Below, piece by piece: positions 49,219 to 59,289 of a DNA stretch of 64,000 bases (within the stretch, counting starts at the first letter, position 1; each line of letters starts with the position of its first letter). A model generated the notes under the pieces. It saw only the letters and a list, made by a program, of their open reading frames with translations. It was not told the DNA's origin and did no database searches. The stretch is from positions 1 through 64,000 of the forward strand of contig NZ_RCVM01000006.1 in the NCBI RefSeq assembly GCF_003686955.1. Direction: 5' to 3'. Both the position numbers and the translations under genes were made by a program. Source of the stretch: Streptococcus hillyeri. Its GTDB lineage: Bacteria; Bacillota; Bacilli; Lactobacillales; Streptococcaceae.

Positions 49219-50013
49219 ATGAACTTTCAAACCATCCTATACGATGTGTCGGGTGATTTAGCGACTGTGACGTTTAATCGTCCAGAAGTGTCAAATGGAT
49301 TCAATATTCCAATGTGTGAGGAGATTTTAACAGCACTGAAACTTGCTGAGGAAGACTCTTCTGTCAGACTAGTCTTAATCCGTGCAGAGGGGAAAGTATT
49401 TTCTGTCGGTGGCGATTTGTCTGAAATGCAAAGAGCAGTTGAATCTGATGACATTCAGTCATTAGTTGATATTGCTAAATTGGTTCAAGACATTTCTTAT
49501 CAGATGAAACGACTTCCTAAACCAGTTATCATGGCTGTTGATGGCCCTGTTGCTGGTGCGGCATTTAACATGGTTTTGGCAGCAGACTTTTGTGTTGCTA
49601 GTGAAAAATCTAAGTTTATTCAGGCCTTTGTCAATGTTGGGTTAGCACCTGATGCAGGTGGTCTCTACCTACTCATGCGAGCTGTCGGCATGAATAAGGC
49701 AACGCATTTAGTAATGACAGGTGAAGCTGTTACTGCTGAAAAAGCCTTAGATTATGGTTTTGTTTATAAGACCTGTTTGTCGGAGAAATTAGAAACGACA
49801 ACGCAACAGCTCATTAAACGCTTAAAGCGAGGATCGTTCAATTCTTATCGTGCGATGAAAGAATTGGTTTGGCAAAGTTTCTTTTCCGGTTGGAAAGAAT
49901 ATGCTGGTATGGAATTAAAGCTTCAAGAAGCTCTTGCCTTTAAAGAGGATTTTAAAGAGGGTGTGAAAGCTTATTCTGAACGCCGTAGACCAAATTTTTC
50001 AGGTGAATGGTAG
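49219..50013 (+). CDS. fabM: Trans-2/cis-3-decenoyl-ACP isomerase FabM
   Basis: Isomerises trans-2- to cis-3-decenoyl-ACP, the step that introduces the double bond of streptococcal unsaturated fatty acids in place of FabA. 264-residue crotonase-fold protein: [34 protein letters not shown] for the oxyanion hole, and [18 protein letters not shown]. Identity as FabM rather than a generic enoyl-CoA hydratase rests on its place directly before fabT. It has its own strong promoter and a very strong ribosome site. Confidence 0.92.
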   Translation: MNFQTILYDVSGDLATVTFNRPEVSNGFNIPMCEEILTALKLAEEDSSVRLVLIRAEGKVFSVGGDLSEMQRAVESDDIQSLVDIAKLVQDISYQMKRLPKPVIMAVDGPVAGAAFNMVLAADFCVASEKSKFIQAFVNVGLAPDAGGLYLLMRAVGMNKATHLVMTGEAVTAEKALDYGFVYKTCLSEKLETTTQQLIKRLKRGSFNSYRAMKELVWQSFFSGWKEYAGMELKLQEALAFKEDFKEGVKAYSERRRPNFSGEW

Positions 50014-50023
50014 ATTGTTCTAA

Positions 50024-50052
50024 TTGTCAAATGATTTACAATGAGATATAAT
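50024..50052 (+). promoter_or_regulatory. fabT-fabH-acpP promoter
   Basis: TTGTCA (50024-50029), 17-bp spacer, TATAAT (50047-50052). Confidence 0.85.
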
Positions 50053-50066
50053 TTTATCATCAAATT
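50050..50066. promoter_or_regulatory. FabT-like operator at fabT
   Basis: AATTTTATCATCAAATT matches 15 of 17 positions of the known FabT motif ANTTTGATTATCAAATT and overlaps the -10, so FabT binding would repress its own unit. Confidence 0.7.
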
Positions 50067-50081
50067 ATAAAGGAGTCTGAT

Positions 50082-50516
50082 ATGGACTTTCATCAGATTA
50101 ATGATTATCTCGTTGACATCTTTAATCGCATTTTAGTTATTGAAGAAAACACTTTGCGTAGTAGCCCATTTAGCGATTGTACGATCAAGGAAGTGCATAC
50201 CATTGATATTATTGGTAAGAGCCGTTTGGTGACGCCAAGCGATATTGCCAAAGAACTGATGGTCACTTTGGGAACAGTCACAACTGCTCTTAACAAATTA
50301 GAGAGTAAAGGATATGTTGTCCGTACCCGTTCTCAAGAAGATCGTCGGGTTGTCTACCTCAGTTTGACCAAAAAAGGTCGTGTCGTCTATCACTTGCATA
50401 AGAAATTCCATCGCGTGATGATTGACCAGATTTTAGCTGGCATGTCAGAAAATGAATTGGAAGGTTTAGAACGTGGCCTTGTTAATCTCCATACATTCTT
50501 GGAGGAGAGACGATAA
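50082..50516 (+). CDS. fabT: Fatty-acid synthesis repressor FabT (MarR family)
   Basis: 144-residue winged-helix regulator that represses the fab genes when bound by acyl-ACP. Recognition region: [56 protein letters not shown] precedes the ATG; the stop overlaps fabH. Its two predicted operators are at 50050-50066 and 51823-51839. Confidence 0.95.
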   Translation: MDFHQINDYLVDIFNRILVIEENTLRSSPFSDCTIKEVHTIDIIGKSRLVTPSDIAKELMVTLGTVTTALNKLESKGYVVRTRSQEDRRVVYLSLTKKGRVVYHLHKKFHRVMIDQILAGMSENELEGLERGLVNLHTFLEERR

Positions 50517-51478
50517 TGACTTTTGCAAAAATTAGTCAAGTGGCACATTATGTTCCTCAACAGGTAGTGAGTAATGATGACTTAGCTAAGATTATGGATA
50601 CCTCAGACGAATGGATTTCAAGCAGAACAGGTATTCGTGAGCGCCATATCTCAGTGAATGAAAATACGAGTGATTTGGCGATTAAAGTAGCTTGGCAATT
50701 GCTCGAAAAATCTCATCTAGCTCCAGAGGAACTTGACTTTATCCTTGTCGCAACAATGTCTCCTGACTCAATGATGCCATCAACGGCAGCGCGTGTTCAA
50801 GGTGCCCTTGGTGCAACAAATGCCTTTGCTTTTGACTTATCAGCTGCTTGTTCGGGATTTGTTTTTGCTCTTGCAACAGCTGAAAAATTAATTCGTTCAG
50901 GTGCCTACGGCAAAGGTCTAGTTATTGGAGCAGAGGTCTTGTCTAAGCAATTAGACTGGTCAGACCGCTCAACCGCCGTTCTGTTTGGTGATGGTGCCGG
51001 TGGTGTCCTTTTGGAAAAGGCGTCAACTCCGCATTTTTTAGCAGAATCGCTTAATACTGACGGAAGTAAAGGTGGACTTCTAGGAGGAGATACTAAGGTT
51101 TGTTCTCCTTTCTCAGAAGAACAAGAAGAGGTAAATCCCTTCATTCAGATGGACGGGAGAGCTATCTTTGACTTCACCATTCGAACAGTTTCTAAGAGTA
51201 TTTTGGCTATCATGGAGGAAGCTGGAGAACCAGATTATTTCTTGCTCCATCAGGCCAATGAACGTATTTTAGATAAAATGGCTAAAAAAATTGGCGTCAG
51301 TCGCGACAAGTTTTTAGCCAACATGCAACACTATGGTAATACAAGTGCAGCATCTATTCCGATTTTGCTTTCTGAAAATGTCGCAAACGGAACCCTTAAA
51401 TTAGATGGCTCTCAAAAAATTCTTCTATCAGGATTCGGTGGAGGTTTGACTTGGGGCAATTTAATTGTTAGAATTTAG
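50516..51478 (+). CDS. fabH: 3-oxoacyl-ACP synthase III
   Basis: Initiates fatty-acid synthesis by condensing acetyl-CoA with malonyl-ACP. 320 residues; catalytic Cys112 in [11 protein letters not shown], His in LLHQANERI, Asn in [11 protein letters not shown]. Its start overlaps the fabT stop (TAATG), indicating coupling. Confidence 0.97.
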   Translation: MTFAKISQVAHYVPQQVVSNDDLAKIMDTSDEWISSRTGIRERHISVNENTSDLAIKVAWQLLEKSHLAPEELDFILVATMSPDSMMPSTAARVQGALGATNAFAFDLSAACSGFVFALATAEKLIRSGAYGKGLVIGAEVLSKQLDWSDRSTAVLFGDGAGGVLLEKASTPHFLAESLNTDGSKGGLLGGDTKVCSPFSEEQEEVNPFIQMDGRAIFDFTIRTVSKSILAIMEEAGEPDYFLLHQANERILDKMAKKIGVSRDKFLANMQHYGNTSAASIPILLSENVANGTLKLDGSQKILLSGFGGGLTWGNLIVRI

Positions 51479-51531
51479 TTAATCTGCGTAAAACGCAAAT
51501 AAAATTTTATATTATACAGAGGAGAAATCTC

Positions 51532-51756
51532 ATGGCAGTATTTGAAAAAGTACAAGAAATTATCGTTGAAGAACTTGGTAAAGAAGCAGAAGAAGTAAAA
51601 TTGGAAACAACTTTTGATGATCTTGATGCAGACTCACTTGATGTTTTCCAAGTTATCTCAGAAATTGAAGATGCTTTTGACATCCAAATTGAAACTGAAG
51701 AAGGTCTTAACACTGTAGGTGACCTTGTTGCTTACGTTGAAGAAAAAACAAAATAA
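51532..51756 (+). CDS. acpP: Acyl carrier protein
   Basis: 74-residue acidic carrier; the phosphopantetheine attachment serine is Ser35 in [20 protein letters not shown] precedes the ATG. Encoded between fabH and fabK in the standard streptococcal order; short 120-bp gap with a FabT-like site downstream. Confidence 0.96.
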   Translation: MAVFEKVQEIIVEELGKEAEEVKLETTFDDLDADSLDVFQVISEIEDAFDIQIETEEGLNTVGDLVAYVEEKTK

Positions 51757-51822
51757 AACAGTGAATGTTTAAAAGAAGAAATGAGGTTGTGAGTAATATC
51801 CAACCTTTCTTCTTAAATCTAT

Positions 51823-51839
51823 ACTTTGATTTTCAAATC
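51823..51839. promoter_or_regulatory. FabT-like operator upstream of fabK
   Basis: ACTTTGATTTTCAAATC matches 15 of 17 positions of the FabT motif and lies 39 bp before fabK, where the second FabT site is known in S. pneumoniae. Confidence 0.7.
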
Positions 51840-51877
51840 ATTATATGAAGTTTATTTGTTAGAAGGTTAGTAGAAAA

Positions 51878-52834
51878 ATGAAATCTCGCATTACAGAACT
51901 TTTGGGGATTGACTATCCTATTTTCCAAGGGGGCATGGCTTGGGTGGCTGATGGTGATTTAGCTGGTGCCGTTTCAAATGCAGGAGGCCTTGGAATTATA
52001 GGTGGTGGAAATGCTCCGAAAGAGGTAGTAAAAGCTAATATTGATAGGGTAAAAGCAATCACTGACAAACCTTTTGGGGTTAATATCATGCTTTTATCTC
52101 CCTTTGCTGATGACATTGTCAATCTTGTGATTGAAGAGGGAGTTAAGGTTGTGACAACAGGGGCTGGAAACCCAGGAAAATACATGGAACGTTTCCATGA
52201 AGCAGGTATCACGGTTATTCCAGTTGTTCCTTCAGTAGCTCTTGCTAAACGTATGGAAAAATTAGGGGCAGACGCCGTTATTGCGGAAGGGATGGAAGCT
52301 GGTGGTCACATCGGTAAATTGACCACAATGACGCTTGTTCGCCAAGTGGTTGATGCAGTTGATATTCCAGTGATTGCAGCAGGTGGTATTGCTGATGGAA
52401 ATGGCGCAGCTGCTGCCTTTATGCTAGGCGCTGAGGCGATTCAAGTTGGAACTCGTTTTGTTGTCGCTAAAGAGTCAAATGCTCACCAAAATTTCAAAGA
52501 TAAAATTTTGAAGGCTAAAGACATTGATACCGTAGTATCAGCTTCTGTCGTTGGTCACCCAGTTCGTGCGATTAAAAATAAATTATCGACGAGCTATGCT
52601 AACGCAGAAAAAGAATTTTTAGCAGGTCGAAAAACAGCAGAAGAAATTGAAGAACTTGGTGCAGGTGCCCTCAAAAATGCTGTTGTTGATGGTGATGTCG
52701 TTAACGGTTCTGTAATGGCAGGTCAAATTGCAGGACTTGTACGCAAAGAAGAAACCTGTCAAGAAATCTTGGAAGACCTCTATAACGGAGCACGTCAAGT
52801 CATTCTGGCAGAAGCAAAACGCTGGATGGATTAA
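51878..52834 (+). CDS. fabK: Enoyl-ACP reductase II (FMN)
   Basis: Flavin-dependent last reduction of the elongation cycle, replacing FabI in streptococci and hence giving triclosan tolerance. 318-residue TIM barrel: DYPIFQGGMAWVADGDLAGAVSNAGGLG, the VVPSVALAKRMEKLGADAVIAEGMEAGGHIG stretch and the FMN-phosphate site AGGIADGNGAAAAFMLGAEAIQVGTRF. Likely first gene of the second FabT-controlled unit. Confidence 0.96.
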   Translation: MKSRITELLGIDYPIFQGGMAWVADGDLAGAVSNAGGLGIIGGGNAPKEVVKANIDRVKAITDKPFGVNIMLLSPFADDIVNLVIEEGVKVVTTGAGNPGKYMERFHEAGITVIPVVPSVALAKRMEKLGADAVIAEGMEAGGHIGKLTTMTLVRQVVDAVDIPVIAAGGIADGNGAAAAFMLGAEAIQVGTRFVVAKESNAHQNFKDKILKAKDIDTVVSASVVGHPVRAIKNKLSTSYANAEKEFLAGRKTAEEIEELGAGALKNAVVDGDVVNGSVMAGQIAGLVRKEETCQEILEDLYNGARQVILAEAKRWMD

Positions 52835-52942
52835 GAATTTGCTACGAAGCAAGTGTCTTTGTTATTAGTTTAATAATAGTAGCTATCTAATAACTATTAA
52901 AAATAAAGAAAAGATGGGCAAATGCTCAAAAAGGATATTAAC

Positions 52943-53866
52943 ATGTCTAAAAAAGCTTTTTTATTCGCAGGACAGGGTGCTCAAAAACTTGGGATGGCTA
53001 GAGATCTTTATGATGCCTATCCTATTGTTAAGGAGACCTTTGATACCGCTAGTAGCATTTTGGGTTATGACTTGCGTGAGTTGATTGATAACAATGAGGA
53101 AAAATTAAATCAGACTCGTTACACTCAGCCAGCTATTTTAACAACATCGGTTGCTATTTACCGTCTTTTAGCTGAAAAGGGAATGACTCCTGATATTGTA
53201 GCTGGCTTGTCTCTTGGTGAATACTCAGCTCTTGTAGCAAGTGGTGCATTGCGATTTGAAGATGCAGTTGCTCTGGTTGCTAAGCGTGGTGAATTTATGG
53301 AGACTGCCGCACCGGCTGGTAGTGGTAAAATGGTCGCGGTTATGAATACAGATCCTGCTTTAATTGAAGAGATTTGCCAAAAAGCCTCTGAAAAGGGTGT
53401 GGTAACTCCTGCTAACTACAACACTCCCGCACAAATTGTTATCGGCGGTGAAGTGGAAGCAGTCGACTATGCTGTCGAGTTGTTGAAAGAAGCAGGAGCT
53501 AAGCGATTAATTCCGCTTAATGTTTCTGGGCCGTTCCATACAGCTCTACTAGCATCGGCCTCTCAGAAATTGTCTAGTGAACTTGATAAGGTTGATTTTT
53601 CGGACTTTAATTGTCCTTTAGTTGGAAATACCGAAGCTAACATAATGGCTAAAGAGGCTATTAAGTCTTTACTTGCTCGTCAAGTGATGGAACCTGTTCG
53701 TTTTTATGACTCGGTAGCAACTATTCAGGAGTTTGGTATAGAAGAAGTGATTGAAATTGGGCCTGGTAAGGTTTTGTCAGGATTTATTAAAAAAATTGAT
53801 AAAAACCTTCCAGTAAAAACAGTAGAGGATTTAGATTCTTTACAATATCTTCTGGAGTGTAATTAA
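52943..53866 (+). CDS. fabD: Malonyl-CoA:ACP transacylase
   Basis: Loads malonyl groups on ACP. ATG 52943 has AAGGA upstream and gives 307 residues, MSKKAFLFAGQGAQKLGM; an ATG at 52922 adds 7 residues. The nucleophile Ser90 is in AGLSLGEYSAL, the histidine in VSGPFHTALL. Stop directly adjoins fabG. Confidence 0.96.
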   Translation: MSKKAFLFAGQGAQKLGMARDLYDAYPIVKETFDTASSILGYDLRELIDNNEEKLNQTRYTQPAILTTSVAIYRLLAEKGMTPDIVAGLSLGEYSALVASGALRFEDAVALVAKRGEFMETAAPAGSGKMVAVMNTDPALIEEICQKASEKGVVTPANYNTPAQIVIGGEVEAVDYAVELLKEAGAKRLIPLNVSGPFHTALLASASQKLSSELDKVDFSDFNCPLVGNTEANIMAKEAIKSLLARQVMEPVRFYDSVATIQEFGIEEVIEIGPGKVLSGFIKKIDKNLPVKTVEDLDSLQYLLECN

Positions 53867-54604
53867 ATGGAAATTAAATCAAAAAATGTTTTTGTCACAG
53901 GGTCAACTCGAGGAATTGGTCTCGCGATTGCCCATAAATTTGCTAGCCTTGGTGCTAATGTCGTTCTTAATGGTCGCTCTGCTATTTCTGAAGAATTGCT
54001 GGCGCAATTTGCTGATTATGGCGTTAAAGTGTGTGCTATTTCTGGCGACATCTCAAAATTTGAAGATGCCGAACGTATGGTTAAGGAAGCAACTGCTATT
54101 TTAGGTAGTGTTGATATCTTAGTCAACAATGCTGGTATCACTAATGACAAATTAATGCTTAAAATGACTGAGGAAGACTTTGAAAAAGTTCTCAAGATCA
54201 ATTTGACTGGTGCCTTTAACATGACAAAATCAGTCTTAAAACCGATGACTAAAGCCAGAGAAGGTGCTATCATCAATGTGTCATCTGTTGTCGGTTTAGC
54301 TGGTAACATTGGTCAGGCTAATTACGCAGCTTCAAAAGCGGGGCTCATTGGTTTTACCAAGTCTGTGGCTAAAGAAGTAGCCATGCGTGGTGTTCGTGTC
54401 AATGCTATTGCTCCTGGCTTTATTGAGTCAGATATGACTGATGTTATTCCAGAAAAAATGAAAGAAGCAATGTTGTCACAAATTCCAATGAAAGTGATTG
54501 GAAAACCTGAACAAGTTGCAGAAGTTGCGGTTTTCTTAGCCCAACAAGAGTACCTAACTGGTCAAGTGATTGCTATTGATGGTGGCATGACCATGCAAGG
54601 TTAA
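53867..54604 (+). CDS. fabG: 3-oxoacyl-ACP reductase
   Basis: NADPH-dependent reduction of 3-ketoacyl-ACP. 245-residue SDR: TGSTRGIGLAIAHKFA, NNAGIT, INVSSVVG with the catalytic Ser, and NYAASKAG with Tyr-xxx-Lys. The ATG follows the fabD stop without a gap. Confidence 0.97.
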   Translation: MEIKSKNVFVTGSTRGIGLAIAHKFASLGANVVLNGRSAISEELLAQFADYGVKVCAISGDISKFEDAERMVKEATAILGSVDILVNNAGITNDKLMLKMTEEDFEKVLKINLTGAFNMTKSVLKPMTKAREGAIINVSSVVGLAGNIGQANYAASKAGLIGFTKSVAKEVAMRGVRVNAIAPGFIESDMTDVIPEKMKEAMLSQIPMKVIGKPEQVAEVAVFLAQQEYLTGQVIAIDGGMTMQG

Positions 54605-54678
54605 GCCAAGTCAATAAAGCGTTTATGTTGCTAAATAGGAAAGATAAGTGAGAAGGCAGATTGCCAAGGAGAAAGAAG

Positions 54679-55908
54679 ATGACAAATCGTGTTGTAATCA
54701 CAGGTTATGGTGTGACCTCGCCAATCGGAAATACACCAGAAGAATTTTGGGCTAGTCTTCGTGATGGTAAGATTGGAATCAAGCCAATTACGAAGTTTGA
54801 CACAAGCGACTTTGCAGTTAAAAATGCAGCTGAAATTCAAGATTTTCCTTTTGATAAGTATTTTGTCAAGAAAGATACAAACCGTTACGATTTGTATTCA
54901 TTATATGCTCTTTATGCCGCTAACGAAGCTGTCAATCATGCTAATTTAGATGTTGAAACGATTGATACAGACCGTTTTGGTGTTATCGTTGCCTCAGGTA
55001 TTGGTGGTATCCAAGAAATTGAAGAGCAGGTTATTCGTTTGCACGAAAAAGGACCAAAACGTGTGAAACCAATGACGCTACCAAAATGCTTGCCAAATAT
55101 GGCGGCAGGAAATGTTGCAATGGCATTTAATGCTCACGGTGTTTGTAAGTCTGTAAACACAGCTTGTGCCTCATCGAATGATGCTATTGGTGATGCTTTC
55201 CGTACTATCAAATTTGGTTTACAGGATATCATGCTAGTTGGTGGAGCAGAAGCGTCAATTACGCGCTTTGCGATTGCTGGTTTCCAAAGTTTAACAGCAT
55301 TGTCTACAACAGAAAATCCAGAACGTGCCTCTATTCCATTTGACAAAGACCGTAATGGTTTTGTCATGGGAGAAGGGTCAGGGATGCTTGTCCTAGAAAG
55401 TCTTGAGCATGCACAAAAACGTGGAGCGACTATCTTAGCAGAAGTAGTTGGTTACGGCAATACCTGCGATGCTTACCACATGACTTCACCGCATCCAGAA
55501 GGTTTGGGTGCTCGTAAGGCAATGTCACTTGCCCTTCAAGAAGCAGGTATTGAAGCATCGGATGTTGATTATGTTAATGCTCATGGAACGTCAACTCCTG
55601 CTAATGAAAAAGGTGAAAGCCAAGCTATCGTAGCGGTTTTAGGCAAAGATGTCCCAGTATCATCAACAAAATCATTTACAGGTCACCTATTGGGTGCTGC
55701 TGGAGCTGTTGAGGCGATTGCAACTGTTGAAGCCATTCGCCATAGCTTTATTCCTAAAACTGCGGGAACGCAAGAATTATCAGAAGACATTGAGGCCAAT
55801 GTCGTTATGGGACAAGGTTTAGAACGAGAAGTTAAATATGCGATTTCAAATACCTTTGGATTTGGTGGGCATAATGCGGTTCTTGCCTTGAAGCGTTGGG
55901 AGGATTAA
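54679..55908 (+). CDS. fabF: 3-oxoacyl-ACP synthase II
   Basis: Elongating condensing enzyme. ATG 54679 (AAGGAGAAAG upstream) gives 409 residues; an earlier start at 54661 has no ribosome site. Catalytic Cys163 in VNTACASS, histidines in NAHGTSTPANE and KSFTGHLLGAAG. Only 3 bp separate its stop from accB. Confidence 0.97.
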   Translation: MTNRVVITGYGVTSPIGNTPEEFWASLRDGKIGIKPITKFDTSDFAVKNAAEIQDFPFDKYFVKKDTNRYDLYSLYALYAANEAVNHANLDVETIDTDRFGVIVASGIGGIQEIEEQVIRLHEKGPKRVKPMTLPKCLPNMAAGNVAMAFNAHGVCKSVNTACASSNDAIGDAFRTIKFGLQDIMLVGGAEASITRFAIAGFQSLTALSTTENPERASIPFDKDRNGFVMGEGSGMLVLESLEHAQKRGATILAEVVGYGNTCDAYHMTSPHPEGLGARKAMSLALQEAGIEASDVDYVNAHGTSTPANEKGESQAIVAVLGKDVPVSSTKSFTGHLLGAAGAVEAIATVEAIRHSFIPKTAGTQELSEDIEANVVMGQGLEREVKYAISNTFGFGGHNAVLALKRWED

Positions 55909-55911
55909 AAC

Positions 55912-56382
55912 GTGAATATTAGTGAAATCAAAGATTTGATGGCTCAATTTGATCAATCGAGTCTTCGTGAATTTACTTATAAAAAAGACGGAAACGAATT
56001 GTCGTTTTCAAAAAATAAGCAAAGCAATTTTTCTGCAGCCCCTGTAGAAAGCCAAGCACCTGTTATGCAAACGGCAGCTGTTGAGACTGTGCCAACTCCT
56101 CAAAAAGAAGAGGGTCAAAGTTCTTCGCCAGCTCAACTTGCAGCAGAGGGGGATGTGGTTGAAAGTCCTCTAGTTGGAATTGCCTACTTGTCACCAGGAC
56201 CAGACAAACCTACCTTTGTATCCGTTGGTGATACCGTTAAAAAAGGTCAGACGCTTCTCATTGTTGAAGCCATGAAGGTGATGAATGAAGTTCCAGCACC
56301 AAAGGATGGTGTGGTAACAGAAATTTTAGTAGCCAATGAAGAAGTGGTAGACTTTGGAAAAGGATTGGTGCGTATCAAATGA
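55912..56382 (+). CDS. accB: Biotin carboxyl carrier protein of acetyl-CoA carboxylase
   Basis: 156 residues from GTG 55912 with GGGAGGA upstream inside fabF. The biotin-accepting Lys122 lies in [11 protein letters not shown] Pro/Ala/Gln-rich linker at about 41-75 joins the N-terminal and biotinyl domains. It links to the bioY biotin uptake gene at 3.4 kb functionally. Its end overlaps the fabZ start (ATGA). Confidence 0.95.
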   Translation: MNISEIKDLMAQFDQSSLREFTYKKDGNELSFSKNKQSNFSAAPVESQAPVMQTAAVETVPTPQKEEGQSSSPAQLAAEGDVVESPLVGIAYLSPGPDKPTFVSVGDTVKKGQTLLIVEAMKVMNEVPAPKDGVVTEILVANEEVVDFGKGLVRIK

Positions 56383-56804
56383 CGATAGATATTGCTCAAA
56401 TCAAAGAAGCCTTACCACATCGCTACCCATTTTTGTTGGTTGACCGTGTTCTTGAAGTTTCAGAAGATGAAATTGTAGCCATCAAAAATGTAACGATTAA
56501 TGAGCCGTTTTTCCAAGGTCATTTTCCACAATACCCTGTAATGCCTGGCGTTCTTATCATGGAAGCCTTGGCACAGACTGCAGGTGTTTTGGAGCTATCT
56601 AAAGAAGAAAACAAGGGGAAATTGGTCTTCTACGCAGGGATGGATAAGGTTAAATTTAAAAAACAAGTTATCCCAGGAGATCAACTTGTGATGACAGCTA
56701 AATTTGTTAAGCGTCGTGGGACTATTGCTGTCGTTGAAGCGAAAGCAGAAGTTGATGGCAAACTAGCTGCGAGTGGTGTCCTCACATTTGCCATTGGAAA
56801 CTAA
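56379..56804 (+). CDS. fabZ: 3-hydroxyacyl-ACP dehydratase
   Basis: Hot-dog fold dehydratase, 141 residues: [15 protein letters not shown], then [26 protein letters not shown] with the catalytic His and Glu. The start overlaps the accB stop by 4 bp. Confidence 0.97.
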   Translation: MTIDIAQIKEALPHRYPFLLVDRVLEVSEDEIVAIKNVTINEPFFQGHFPQYPVMPGVLIMEALAQTAGVLELSKEENKGKLVFYAGMDKVKFKKQVIPGDQLVMTAKFVKRRGTIAVVEAKAEVDGKLAASGVLTFAIGN

Positions 56805-56988
56805 TGGCATCTTCCTGTGAACCGATTAAGTTGTATTAAATGGGATAACTTATATCGGGATGGTTTCATTTGTCTAGCCATAATGGTAGTGGCAAATGAT
56901 GACGCATTAGTCTTTAAAAAATGAGAGAGGATGAAACGTAAATGGCATTTCTGCGATAGGTTGAGATGTTGTTTATGGACTCATAATT
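56805..56988 (+). other. Gap between fabZ and accC with hairpin and short leader frame
   Basis: 184 bp, unusually long for this gene set. TCATTTG and CAAATGA near 56868-56901 form a hairpin enclosing CCAT/ATGG. A 21-codon frame ATG 56931 to TAA 56996 overlaps the accC start by 8 bases. No terminator or promoter of good quality was recognised. Confidence 0.45.
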
Positions 56989-58359
56989 ATGTTTAAAAAA
57001 ATTCTTATTGCCAATCGTGGCGAGATTGCGGTGCGCATTATCCGTGCAGCGCGTGAACTGGGAATTGCAACGGTTGCGATTTATTCAGAAGCTGACAAAG
57101 AAGCTCTTCATGTAGCTCTTGCTGATGAGGCTATCTGTGTCGGTCCTGCAAAATCCACAGATTCCTATCTTAATATGAACGCGGTGCTATCAGCAGCGAT
57201 TGTGACAAAGGCGGAAGCGATTCACCCAGGATTTGGTTTTTTAAGTGAAAATTCAAAATTTGCAACCATGTGTGAAGAGATGAATATTAAATTCATAGGA
57301 CCATCTGGAGCAGTCATGGATAAAATGGGCGATAAAATCAACGCTCGTGCTGAAATGATAAAGGCAGAGGTCCCAGTAATCCCAGGTTCTGATGGAGAAG
57401 TTTTTACTGCTAAAGAAGCAATAGCTGTCGCAGACCAATTAGGTTATCCTGTAATGCTTAAAGCCTCAGCGGGTGGCGGTGGAAAAGGGATTCGAAAAGT
57501 GAACAGTCACGAAGAATTGGAGCCGGCATTTGAATCTGCCTCTCAAGAAGCCCAAGCTGCTTTTGGTAATGGCGCTATGTATATTGAGAAAGTGATTTAT
57601 CCAGCACGTCATATCGAAGTGCAAATCTTGGGAGATTCTTTTGGCAATATTGTCCACTTGGGAGAACGTGATTGTTCTTTACAACGAAATAATCAAAAAG
57701 TTCTAGAAGAGGCACCATCTGTTGCTATTGGGAAAACTCTCAGACAATCTTTAGGTGAAGCAGCTGTTCGTGCTGCCCGTGCTGTGAATTATGAGAATGC
57801 AGGAACGATAGAATTTTTATTGGATGAACAGAGTGGAAATTTCTATTTTATGGAAATGAATACGCGTGTTCAGGTTGAACATCCCGTGACAGAGTTTGTG
57901 ACTGGCGTTGATATTGTTAAGGAACAAATTCGTATTGCTGCCGGTCAACCGTTATCGTTTACTCAAGAAGAGGTTCAAATCACAGGGCATGCCATTGAAT
58001 GTCGAATCAATGCTGAAAATCCAAAATTTAACTTTGCACCAAGTCCAGGGAAGATAAAGGAGCTTTACCTTCCATCAGGAGGTGTGGGATTGCGCGTGGA
58101 TTCAGCTGTTTATAGTGGATATACGATACCGCCTTACTATGATTCAATGATTGCTAAAGTCATTGTGCACGGTGAAAATCGTTTTGATGCCTTAATGAAA
58201 ATGCAACGTGCCCTTTATGAGCTTGAAATTGAAGGTGTCGTCACCAATGTTGATTTCCAGCTAGATTTAATTTCAGATAAGCATGTTATTGCAGGTGATT
58301 ATGACACGAGTTTCCTAATGGAAACATTTTTACCTGCCTATGCTAAAACAAAAGACTGA
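56989..58359 (+). CDS. accC: Biotin carboxylase subunit of acetyl-CoA carboxylase
   Basis: ATP-grasp enzyme that carboxylates biotin on AccB. 456 residues: KKILIANRGEIAVRIIRAARELGI, LKASAGGGGKGIRKV (P-loop), HIEVQILGDSFGNIVHLGERDCSLQRNNQKVLEEAPS, and FYFMEMNTRVQVEHPVTE. ATG 56989 matches family starts but has no clear ribosome site; the overlapping short frame (56931-56996) may couple its translation. Confidence 0.97.
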   Translation: MFKKILIANRGEIAVRIIRAARELGIATVAIYSEADKEALHVALADEAICVGPAKSTDSYLNMNAVLSAAIVTKAEAIHPGFGFLSENSKFATMCEEMNIKFIGPSGAVMDKMGDKINARAEMIKAEVPVIPGSDGEVFTAKEAIAVADQLGYPVMLKASAGGGGKGIRKVNSHEELEPAFESASQEAQAAFGNGAMYIEKVIYPARHIEVQILGDSFGNIVHLGERDCSLQRNNQKVLEEAPSVAIGKTLRQSLGEAAVRAARAVNYENAGTIEFLLDEQSGNFYFMEMNTRVQVEHPVTEFVTGVDIVKEQIRIAAGQPLSFTQEEVQITGHAIECRINAENPKFNFAPSPGKIKELYLPSGGVGLRVDSAVYSGYTIPPYYDSMIAKVIVHGENRFDALMKMQRALYELEIEGVVTNVDFQLDLISDKHVIAGDYDTSFLMETFLPAYAKTKD

Positions 58360-58368
58360 ATAGTGTAG

Positions 58369-58394
58369 AGCCTCAGTTTTATTTGGGGCTTTTA
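58369..58394 (+). terminator. Terminator-like hairpin between accC and accD
   Basis: AGCCTCA (58369-58375) / TGGGGCT (58384-58390) with one T-G pair, then TTTT. Probably partial, since accD-accA have no evident promoter of their own. Confidence 0.65.
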
Positions 58395-58422
58395 TCAAAA
58401 AAATAAGAAAAAGAGGATAGTG

Positions 58423-59289
58423 ATGGGATTATTTGATAGAAAAGAAAAATATATCCGAATCAATCCAAACAGGTCACTAAAAAAGACAGTTGAGCGTGAG
58501 GCACCAGAAGTTCCAGATGAACTCTTTGCCAAATGCCCAGCTTGTAAACATATGATTTACCAAAAGGATTTAGGGCCTGCTAAGATTTGTCCGACGTGCT
58601 GTTATAATTTTAGAATTTCAGCACAAGAACGCCTGAGTTTAACCGTTGACGAGGGGACCTTTGAGGAGTTATTTACAGGTCTTGAAACCAGTAATCCTCT
58701 TCATTTTCCTAAGTACCAAGAAAAGCTACAGGCGGCTAAAGAGGCGACAGGTCTCGATGAAGCTGTTTTAACGGGACTTGCTGAAATAGGTGGTTCAAAA
58801 ATTGCTTTGGCGATTATGGATGCTAACTTTATTATGGGGTCTATGGGGACGGTTGTTGGAGAAAAGTTGACACTTCTTTTTGAATTAGCGACTGAAAAAA
58901 AATTACCAGTTGTTGTCTTTACAGCCTCTGGCGGTGCCCGTATGCAAGAAGGGATTATGTCCTTGATGCAGATGGCTAAAATTTCAGCAGCGGTTAAATG
59001 TCATTCCAATGCAGGGCTTTTTTACCTAACGATTTTAACGGATCCAACGACAGGTGGTGTTACAGCCTCTTTTGCTATGGAGGGTGATATTATCTTGGCA
59101 GAACCACAGGCTTTGATTGGTTTTGCTGGTCGTCGTGTGATTGAAACGACAGTACGTGAAGATTTGCCAGAGGATTTCCAAAAGGCAGAGTTTTTACAGG
59201 ATCATGGTTTTGTCGACGCTATTGTCAATCGTTTGGAGTTGAAAGACACGATTGCCCAGTTAGTAGCTTTCCATGGAGGTGAAAAATGA
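58423..59289 (+). CDS. accD: Acetyl-CoA carboxylase carboxyltransferase beta subunit
   Basis: 288 residues from ATG 58423 (AGAGGA upstream; GTG 58420 is an alternative). The N-terminal zinc ribbon has CPACKHM...CPTCCYNF; the crotonase-like core includes [25 protein letters not shown] and [14 protein letters not shown]. Overlaps accA by 4 bp. Confidence 0.96.
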   Translation: MGLFDRKEKYIRINPNRSLKKTVEREAPEVPDELFAKCPACKHMIYQKDLGPAKICPTCCYNFRISAQERLSLTVDEGTFEELFTGLETSNPLHFPKYQEKLQAAKEATGLDEAVLTGLAEIGGSKIALAIMDANFIMGSMGTVVGEKLTLLFELATEKKLPVVVFTASGGARMQEGIMSLMQMAKISAAVKCHSNAGLFYLTILTDPTTGGVTASFAMEGDIILAEPQALIGFAGRRVIETTVREDLPEDFQKAEFLQDHGFVDAIVNRLELKDTIAQLVAFHGGEK

